A stretch of 64,000 nucleotides of DNA from Spongiactinospora rosea (lineage in GTDB: Bacteria; Actinomycetota; Actinomycetes; Streptosporangiales; Streptosporangiaceae). Shown here piece after piece: positions 58,443 to 64,000 of the stretch (its first letter is position 1; every line of letters begins with the position of its first letter). Under the pieces are notes generated by a model that did not search any database, was not told where the DNA came from, and saw only the letters and a program-made list of their open reading frames with translations. The stretch spans positions 124,001-188,000 of the forward strand of contig NZ_QMEY01000017.1 of the NCBI RefSeq assembly GCF_003315795.1, in the 5' to 3' direction. Position numbers and translations under genes: made by a program.

Positions 58443-59516
58443 GTGAAGACCGACGATCATGAGGTGAACGCGAGTCACAGCGTAGACCCTGCCCGCCGGC
58501 GGGAGGCGTTCGAGGCCCTGATGTCCCGGATGGCGGGCCGGTTCGCGTGGGGTGAACTCCCGGCGTCGGGTGCGGGACTTGGTGCTGGGGCGGCTGTCGG
58601 ACCTGCCGCGCAAGAACTGCTGGAGCATCGCCGGGTGGGCCGGGCAGGCCAGCCCGCATGGAGTGCAGCACCTGCTCGGCCGGGCTGAGGGGGATGCCGA
58701 CACCGTGCGCGATGACGTGCGCGAGTACGTGCTGGAACATCTGCACGACGGCGATGCGGAGCTGGTCGTCGATGAGACCGGGGACGTGAAGAAGGGCACG
58801 CGCACCGTGGGTGTCCAGCGCCGGTACACCGGCACGGCCGGGAGGCTCGAAGACGCTCAGGTCGCTGTCCACCTCGTCCATGCAGGCCGCCGCGGACACG
58901 CGGCGATCGACCACGCACTGTACGTCCCGCGCTCGTGGACATGTGACCCGGACCGCTGCCGGGCGACGGGACCGGGCGAGGACACCGTCTTCGCGACCAA
59001 GCCGGAGCCGGCCGCCCGCATGATCGGCCGGTTCCTGAGGTTTACGGAGGGAACCCCAAGCTGCGGCGCGGGGAAGTTCCGCGCGGATGCCCTGGTGGTG
59101 AAGGTGCCGAAGTGGGCGGGCTGAAGCCGTCGGCAGGGACCGGCGGCAAGGGGCACCGCTTCTACGACAGGGCCGTCATCGACTGGCCGAACCCCGCCTC
59201 GGCAGCCACCAACCGCACCACCGGTGAACTGGCTTACCACCGTTGCTGGTCGCCGGCTGCGGTGCCGGACTGGACGAGCACCAGGTCCGCCGTCTCGCCT
59301 CGTGGTCATGCTCGCCCACGCCCTTCTCGCCATCGTCCGCGCCGACGAACACGCCCGCCATTCCGCCTGGACGGGCTGATCCCGCTCACGTGCAACGAGA
59401 TCCAGCGACTATTCACCACGCTCGTCGTTCGGCCCGTGCACGGTGCAGTCCACCGGCTCGGCTGGTCTGACTGGCGACGCCGCCATGGCGGCAGGTTGCG
59501 CCAAAACGGGACATGA
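58443..59516 (+). pseudogene. IS701-family transposase pseudogene
   Basis: Pieces in different frames match IS701 transposases. FEALMSRMAGRFAW comes first, then after a frameshift RRRVRDLVLGRLSDLPRKNC, GQASPHGVQHLLGRAEGDAD, LVVDETGDVKKGTRTVGVQR (first DDE aspartate region), YVPRSWTCDPDRCRA and GKFRADALVVKVPK. After another shift come KGHRFYDRAVIDWPNP and GLIPLTCNEIQRLFTTLVVR. The D-x-V-Y catalytic segment between RFL and GKFRADAL is deleted. Clearly inactive. Confidence 0.85.
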
Positions 59517-59552
59517 CAGGCGTGGGGCAGGCCATCACGCCACATCTCCCCG

Positions 59553-59668
59553 ACGCACAGCGAGAACATCAACTTCTTCGGCGCCATCGATGCCCACATC
59601 GAAGGTGAACTCGCCCGGCTCGGGCCGACCGGTACCTGCCGTTGCAGGTACGCGACGCCTTGTTCTGA
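59553..59668 (+). pseudogene. Transposase-like C-terminal scrap
   Basis: THSENINFFGAIDAHIEGEL, ARLGPTG, then after a frameshift YLPLQVRDALF and a stop. It looks like the end of another transposase, but the family is not certain. Adjacent to the IS701 remnant. Confidence 0.4.
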
Positions 59669-59760
59669 CCGCCGGACAGGACAAGGCGCCCGGACGAGGA
59701 GAAGAGGCCTGGCCACGTTCCTCGTCGAGGTGGTCTCGCTTTACCGGGCCGGCAGGGCGA

Positions 59761-60711
59761 TCACAAGACGAGCATGAGTTTGCCGCCGGGGCGGCGGGAT
59801 CGGCTGAGCTTGGCCGCTTCCTGGATCTGGTCGAGGGTGTAGGTGCGGGCGACCGGTACGACCAGGATGCCTTCGCCGGCGAGCCTGGCGAACTCGTTCA
59901 TCTGGTCGTAGCGGATCTCGGTGGTGATCCGGACGCCCAGTTCGGCTGCGGCGGCGAAGTCCGAGACGGTGAGGACACGGTCGGGATCCCCGGTCAGCTC
60001 GATCAAGGTCGGTAGCGAGCCGCCGGCCGGGCTGGGCCGGTCGGCGCGGTCGATCCGGCCCCCGGTCGGCGCGGTGTCCAGGGCGCGGTCCACGGGGCCT
60101 GGGGTCAGTGCGCTGACGCGTTCGGCCATGCCCTCGCCGTAGGCGGTCACCTGGGCGCCGATCTCTTCCAGGGCGGCGGCGCGAGTCGGCCCGGCCGTGG
60201 CGATCACCCGAATACCCCGGTGCAGCGCGAAGCGCACCGCCGCCTCACCCACGGTGGTGCCCGCGCCGTGGACGAGCAGCAGCTCACCCGGCTGGACGCC
60301 GAGGTCGTCGAGCGCGCGCCACGCCGTCTCGGCCGCCATCGGCAGCGCGGCGGCCTGCTCGGCGGTCACGCCCTCGGGAATGCGTGCCCAGGCCGGCATC
60401 AGCGCGTACTCGGCGGCGCCGGCCGTCTGGCCGTCGAAGGTGGCCGGGCCGAACACGCGGTCGCCGATCCGGACGCCGGTGACGCCCTCGCCGAGCGCGT
60501 CGACGGTGCCCGCGACCTCGAGGCCGAGCCCGCGCGGCAGCGGCGGCAGATGGTCGGCGAGGAGACCGTCGACGACGTGCCAGTCGGCCGGTGTCAGGCC
60601 GCACGCCCGCACGGCGATCCGGATCTGGCCGGGTCCCGGTTCCGGCTGTGGGACGTCGCGGAGCACGATCACGTCCGGGGAACCGAACCGGTCGAATTGC
60701 AGGGCCTTCAT
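59761..60711 (-). CDS. NADP-dependent oxidoreductase, MDR/quinone reductase family
   Basis: 316 aa. MDR fold: MKALQFDRFGSPDVIVLRDV, GLEVAGTVDALGEGVTGVRI, nucleotide motif LLLVHGAGTTVGEAAVRFAL (HGAxGxVG type). No catalytic zinc cysteines are seen, so it is a quinone-oxidoreductase/enoyl-reductase-like member. AGGAGG lies 6 nt before ATG 60711. Divergent from and probably repressed by the TetR protein. Confidence 0.88.
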   Translation of the reverse strand: MKALQFDRFGSPDVIVLRDVPQPEPGPGQIRIAVRACGLTPADWHVVDGLLADHLPPLPRGLGLEVAGTVDALGEGVTGVRIGDRVFGPATFDGQTAGAAEYALMPAWARIPEGVTAEQAAALPMAAETAWRALDDLGVQPGELLLVHGAGTTVGEAAVRFALHRGIRVIATAGPTRAAALEEIGAQVTAYGEGMAERVSALTPGPVDRALDTAPTGGRIDRADRPSPAGGSLPTLIELTGDPDRVLTVSDFAAAAELGVRITTEIRYDQMNEFARLAGEGILVVPVARTYTLDQIQEAAKLSRSRRPGGKLMLVL

Positions 60712-60726
60712 GGCGACCTCCTGGCT

Positions 60727-60779
60727 GATAACAGCATCTGTTGTCATTGACGTACCAGCCGATAACAGCTCCTGTTGTC
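60727..60779. promoter_or_regulatory. Two TetR operator copies in the MDR/TetR divergent spacer
   Basis: GATAACAG-CAT-CTGTTGTC (60727-60745) and GATAACAG-CTC-CTGTTGTC (60761-60779). Each is a near-perfect palindrome (7 of 8 per arm), centres 34 bp apart. The second ends one base before TACCCT (60781-60786), a -10 that would give a leaderless tetR start. Confidence 0.7.
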
Positions 60780-60793
60780 GTACCCTGATGGGT

Positions 60794-61366
60794 ATGCCGC
60801 GATGGGAATCCGACGCACAGGGCCGGCTCGAACGCGCGGCGCTCGAGCTGTTCGAGACGCAGGGGTTCGAGCGCACCTCGGTCGCGCAGATCGCAGGCGC
60901 CGCCGGTCTGAAGGAGCGCTCCTTCTATCGCTACTTCCCCGACAAGCGGGAAGTCCTCTTCGCCGGCAACGAACTCGAGGCCCACCTCGTCGCCCAGGTC
61001 GAGGCGGCCGACCCGGGCCTCACCCCGATCGAGGCGCTGCTGACCGCGCTGGGAACCGCCGAGGAGGTCTTCCGCCCACGCGAGTTCCTGCTGCGCCGGG
61101 GAAGAGTGATCGCCGCCAACCCGGCACTGGCCGAGCGCGATCTGATCAAGCTCGCCGACATCGCCGACGCGCTGGCACCGGCGCTCGAGCGCCGCGGCGT
61201 CGAGCCCGGCAAAGCACGCTTCATCATCGACGTGGTGCTGGCGATCCACCGGCGCGCCATGCCCCGCTGGCTAGCCGAGCCGGACACCACCCTCGCTCAG
61301 CTCATGGCCCAGGCCGCCGCCGAGCTGCGCGAGGCGGTCACACTGCCGGCTCCGACGGTCGGCTGA
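60794..61366 (+). CDS. TetR-family transcriptional regulator
   Basis: 190 aa. HTH: LERAALELFETQGFERTSVA, QIAGAAGLKERSFYRYFPDK. Helical C-terminal ligand domain with RRAMPRWLAEPDTTLAQLMA. ATG 60794 lies 7 nt after the -10 TACCCT (leaderless); ATG 60788 in the same frame is less likely. Probably represses itself and the divergent MDR oxidoreductase through the two operators. Confidence 0.9.
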   Translation: MPRWESDAQGRLERAALELFETQGFERTSVAQIAGAAGLKERSFYRYFPDKREVLFAGNELEAHLVAQVEAADPGLTPIEALLTALGTAEEVFRPREFLLRRGRVIAANPALAERDLIKLADIADALAPALERRGVEPGKARFIIDVVLAIHRRAMPRWLAEPDTTLAQLMAQAAAELREAVTLPAPTVG

Positions 61367-61550
61367 GCCGGCTGTCGCCTTCAGGGTCGGCTCTTCGTTG
61401 TCGCCATAGCGCTGGGTGTCGCGCGTAAATCCCGACGTCACAGCAGCGTTCCACGAGCTGCCGACGGTTTCGCCCTGCTCGACCGACGCTGTGCCCTGCA
61501 CTGGCGATCGCCTCGCCGTTCCCGGTGCCGAGCGGGACCCCATTCCGTCG

Positions 61551-61862
61551 TCAGCGGTCCGGGATGCCCGGTTCCGCGCGCGTCGCCTTCGCGAGGTCGC
61601 GTACGTGAGCCTCGGCGGCCAATCGCCGTCCCGGGGCGACCTCCGTCCACCAGGGGTCGTTCCGCACCACCTCGCCGAGCCGCCGTTCCTCGGCGAGCGC
61701 CGCCCGCCACTCCTCACGCTGCTCGTCGGTCAGCACCGCCTTGCCCGCCGCGATCTCGGTCGGCCGCGGATGCGCGGCGGCCAGCCGCGATACCTCCGCG
61801 CCCGCGGCCACGAACGCCACCATCGCCGCAACGACCCGATCCGGCACATCGAACTCGGCCAC
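61551..61862 (-). CDS. Small hypothetical protein of the accessory region
   Basis: 103 aa, GTG 61862 with GGGGAG about 7 nt upstream. Largely helical and charged: VVAAMVAFVAAGAEVSRLAA, LTDEQREEWRAALAEERRLG, HVRDLAKATRAEPG. I do not recognise it. A promoter-like TTGGCG-N18-TAGATG lies upstream. The 184 bp on its downstream side (61367-61550) hold nothing I can name. Confidence 0.5.
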   Translation of the reverse strand: MAEFDVPDRVVAAMVAFVAAGAEVSRLAAAHPRPTEIAAGKAVLTDEQREEWRAALAEERRLGEVVRNDPWWTEVAPGRRLAAEAHVRDLAKATRAEPGIPDR

Positions 61863-61885
61863 GGCTCACTCCCCGACAGAACGGA

Positions 61886-61915
61886 CATCTAGCCGGATTC
61901 TAGACATTCCGCCAA
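61886..61915 (-). promoter_or_regulatory. Predicted promoter of the 61551-61862 gene
   Basis: Minus strand TTGGCG (61915-61910), 18-bp spacer, TAGATG (61891-61886), about 24 bp before the GTG start. The stretch from 61916 to 62224 (309 bp) holds no gene I can support. Confidence 0.4.
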
Positions 61916-62224
61916 GGGGGCGACCTGCCCACGGTCAGGTCGTCTCGGGCGAGTGATCAATCGGTGGGTGTCTCGCTCGCTCCAGTGCGCCGGTGGCTGC
62001 CGTAGTCGCAGTGTCAACCGCGGGCCGGAGACGCCGGGAAGCAGGGCGCGGTACTCCTTGAATCGGACGCCGGCAGTACACGGCGTCCAGCATCAGATGG
62101 CCATATTCGACGGGACCGCCCACGGATCACCGGCCCCAGAACAGGTCGGCCGACTCATGGTGGGAAAGGTGATCGTCGACAGGGAACGGCGCCTCATCGT
62201 GAGGCCACCATTGTGAGAACGTGG

Positions 62225-62274
62225 TGGTGGGCGATACTGGGATTGAACCAGTGACCTCTACCGTGTCAAGGTAG
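62225..62274 (-). other. 3' fragment of tRNA-Val(GAC): probable attachment site
   Basis: Read on the minus strand it is CTACCTTGACACGG, TAGAGGTCACTGGTTCAATC, CCAGTATCGCCCACCA. That is the anticodon arm (anticodon GAC), T-arm, acceptor 3' strand and CCA of tRNA-Val. Sequence 5' of the anticodon stem (D-arm, acceptor 5' strand) is absent; the match stops at 62274. Such 50-bp 3' tRNA copies are typical att sites of integrative elements. Confidence 0.75.
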
Positions 62275-62287
62275 TTCGGACTGTCCG

Positions 62288-62320
62288 CTGGCCTGCGGCT
62301 TTTCCAGATTCGCAGGCCAG
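62288..62320. repeat. Perfect hairpin next to the att-like site
   Basis: CTGGCCTGCG (62288-62297) and CGCAGGCCAG (62311-62320), 10-bp perfect arms, 13-nt loop. Terminator or integrase arm region; a GGTTGA word is repeated just beyond (about 62337-62355). Confidence 0.55.
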
Positions 62321-62933
62321 TGGCGTTTGATGGGGCCGGTTGACGGCGGTTGAGAGCGTTCGGGATCGATCGGGTGCTCCTGTTGATCTTCTATGCGGCC
62401 GGGAGCATTGGGAGCAAGCGACCACAGCGCGCGCTCAGAGCCTCCAGCGCCTGTAACCCGATCTGCGCGACCCGACTGAGCGGCAGCGATCCCTCGGCCG
62501 TCGGCAGGTCCTGCAGGGAGCGCCCGCGCACCGGTTCCATGATGCCCCAAGGACGTCCGTCATCATCGCCGCTCGATCGGCGGACGGGTGGATCAGCACG
62601 TCGCCCGGTAGCCCCTCGGTGGCTTCATGGCCGGTGCCGTGGGCCGGCGGGTAGATCAGCGCGGCCGCCAGGAGTTCGTTCGTGCCGGCCATGACCGGCA
62701 ACCCGTCCGGGACGAACCGTTCATCCGCTGGGACGACCAGTGTGACGGCCGCAGGGGCGGCCGGCCGTGCGCGTTCAGGGCCAGCCGGTAAAAGCCGGTA
62801 TGCCACCGCGGAGAGCCCGTCACCCCCAGGCGGCGAAAGACCCGCCAGGAGGCGTGGCAGCAAAAGCAGCCGCGATCGCAGCACGAGCGGGCGGCCCGCC
62901 GGCTGTCGGTCACCGTCAGCGGCGACCGGCCGA
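62321..62933. other. Decayed stretch without supportable gene
   Basis: 613 bp in which frames are interrupted. A minus-strand piece with VTLVVPADERFVPDG and LLAAALIYPPAHGTGHEATE looks protein-like, but I cannot name it and it has no intact ends. Confidence 0.35.
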
Positions 62934-63450
62934 TCACCGCGTACCCACCGTCCCGGCGGCGGCGATCACGTGGATCTGCCGCCCGACCCGCCGGTAGGGG
63001 TCGCGTCGTCCCGCTTCCCATTCGGCCTCCAGGACCTGGTCGAATCCTGCGCCGAGGGGTTCGTCACCGAGATGGTCGGTGAACACGCGTACGCCGTACC
63101 ACGCCACGGTGGCCGCCCCCGCCCCGGCCGGCAGGGCCTCCAGCGCCTCGAGGCTGTCGGCGCGGGTGGCCACGCCGAGGTTTCCGATCTCGGTTGCGGC
63201 GTCCATGACGGCCAGGGCGTCAGCCCACCGTCGTTCCAGCGCCGGGCGCATGGCCGGCGTGGTGGCGTTCTTCGTCAGCAGCGACACCAGCCCGCCGGGA
63301 CGTGCCGTCTTCACCGCCGCCTGTTACCAGCGGCCGCGGGTACTGCACGTACATGAGCACCCCGTGGCAGCACACCACGTCATGGCCACCGCCGACGAGA
63401 TCCGCCGCGTCCTCCCCGGCGCCCTGGACCAGGTGAATTTCGCTGCCGGA
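62934..63450 (-). pseudogene. SAM-dependent methyltransferase pseudogene
   Basis: Two frames join. EIHLVQGAGEDAADLVGGGH and DVVCCHGVLMYVQYPRPLV come first, then after a shift near 63320 ARPGGLVSLLTKNATTPAMR, GVRVFTDHLG, VLEAEWEAGRRDPYRRVGRQ and IHVIA. This is the second half of a class I methyltransferase (motifs IV-VI); the SAM-binding N-terminus is missing or unreadable. Confidence 0.65.
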
Positions 63451-63801
63451 CCGGCTCGGGCTCACCAGGCGTTCGCCGGCCGCTGCAGCATCTGCGGCCC
63501 TCCGGCGGCAACAAGCACGCGCACGTGGCGGCGGTGCGTGACGCTGAGACGCTCATCGGCGAGGCCAAATGGAACGCCGGGGGGATAGCGCCGGCCCGGA
63601 CATCGACACGGGTACGGCCAACTCCTGCGGCGGATGACCGGCCGAGCGGACGGCATTCGCTACGCGCTGATCGTCCCGTCCGCTCGACTATGGCGGGCGG
63701 AACGCGTCCTTGCCCCGGCCCGTCACCTGCTCGGGATCGAGCTGTACACCGTGGACGACGACGGCCATATCGAGCTTGTACCGAACCCGGTCACCGACTG
63801 A
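63451..63801 (+). pseudogene. Frameshifted fragment of an unidentified protein
   Basis: HLRPSGGNKHAHVAAVRDAE, TLIGEAKWNAGG, a frameshift near 63590, then YGQLLRRMTGRADGIRYALI, VPSARLWRAERVLAPARHLL, GIELYTVDDDGHIELVPN to a stop at 63799-63801. The GEAKWN segment is reminiscent of nuclease-like domains, but this is only a suggestion. The remaining 199 bp to the window end show nothing I can name. Confidence 0.5.
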
Positions 63802-64000
63802 GCGCCGAGTGCGGGCACTCCGCAGTGCGACATCAGCGAAGTCCGTGCGCCGCCGCGCTGGGCACCATTGGAGGTGACCGGGTCTCGTTCCCTTCCGGTG
63901 GGACACGGTCCTCGATCAGCCGGGAAAAAGAGAAGAAGCGGGCGGAGGAGCCGGATCTCGAACGGCGTCCGCGGCTCCACCGCCCGGCGGCTCAGCGGAT

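Noticed and set aside
62225..62274. A functional tRNA-Val gene
   Set aside because: D-arm and 5' acceptor strand are missing; only the 3' half is present.

Overview
This is high-GC DNA with overlapping operons, many GTG/TTG starts and several apparently leaderless transcripts. It carries complete ergothioneine genes, WhiJ-like (XRE/DUF397) regulators, ECF sigma/anti-sigma pairs and secreted S33/S37 peptidases. These point to a filamentous actinomycete chromosome, possibly Streptosporangiaceae-like; that placement is inference from gene content, not a phylogeny.

Layout. 75-2821: kynurenine-pathway pair (formamidase-like hydrolase, kynurenine 3-monooxygenase) and a small membrane protein. 2905-10703: an unusual complex-I-derived operon (NuoA, a cysteine-poor NuoB/NuoD-like protein, NuoH-, J-, K-, L-, M-, N-like) with no NuoC, E, F, G or I. 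10766-16188: CHAP protein, S37 peptidase, FMN reductase, AraC and TetR regulators, a Tat-exported NTF2-like protein and a decayed SDR gene. 16239-18203: WhiJ-type locus with duplicated DUF397 genes and an ATPase. 18211-21844: ketopantoate reductase-like/ArsR operon, EamA exporter, cupin, GlxA-type regulator. 21926-26196: egtABCD. 26291-31719: ECF sigma with zinc anti-sigma, group 2 sigma, ThDP enzyme, flavin monooxygenase. 31924-39834: ClpX, S33 peptidase, a cysteine-containing leader ORF ahead of tRNA-Cys, a divergent LigA, an inverted-repeat region and a chitin-type LPMO. 39929-42887: two-component system and a membrane protein. 42877-49365: ROK repressor and kinase, divergent from a multiple-monosaccharide ABC transporter (GguA/GguB/ChvE type). 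49387-56217: a seven-gene sulfonate-type ABC transporter operon interleaved with two flavoprotein/ferredoxin pairs, behind a 17-codon leader ORF.

56452 to the end is accessory. It holds small proteins, an orphan PemK/MazF toxin, an IS701 pseudogene and another transposase-like scrap, an MDR oxidoreductase with its TetR repressor and two operators, a 3' tRNA-Val(GAC) fragment that looks like an attachment site, and decayed genes to its right.

The most unusual parts are the nuo-derived operon lacking every recognisable electron-input subunit, the seven-gene transporter/flavoprotein/ferredoxin operon in which all six junctions are 4-nt overlaps, and the leader ORF plus promoter upstream of tRNA-Cys. 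All assignments are by eye from sequence; no database search was run.
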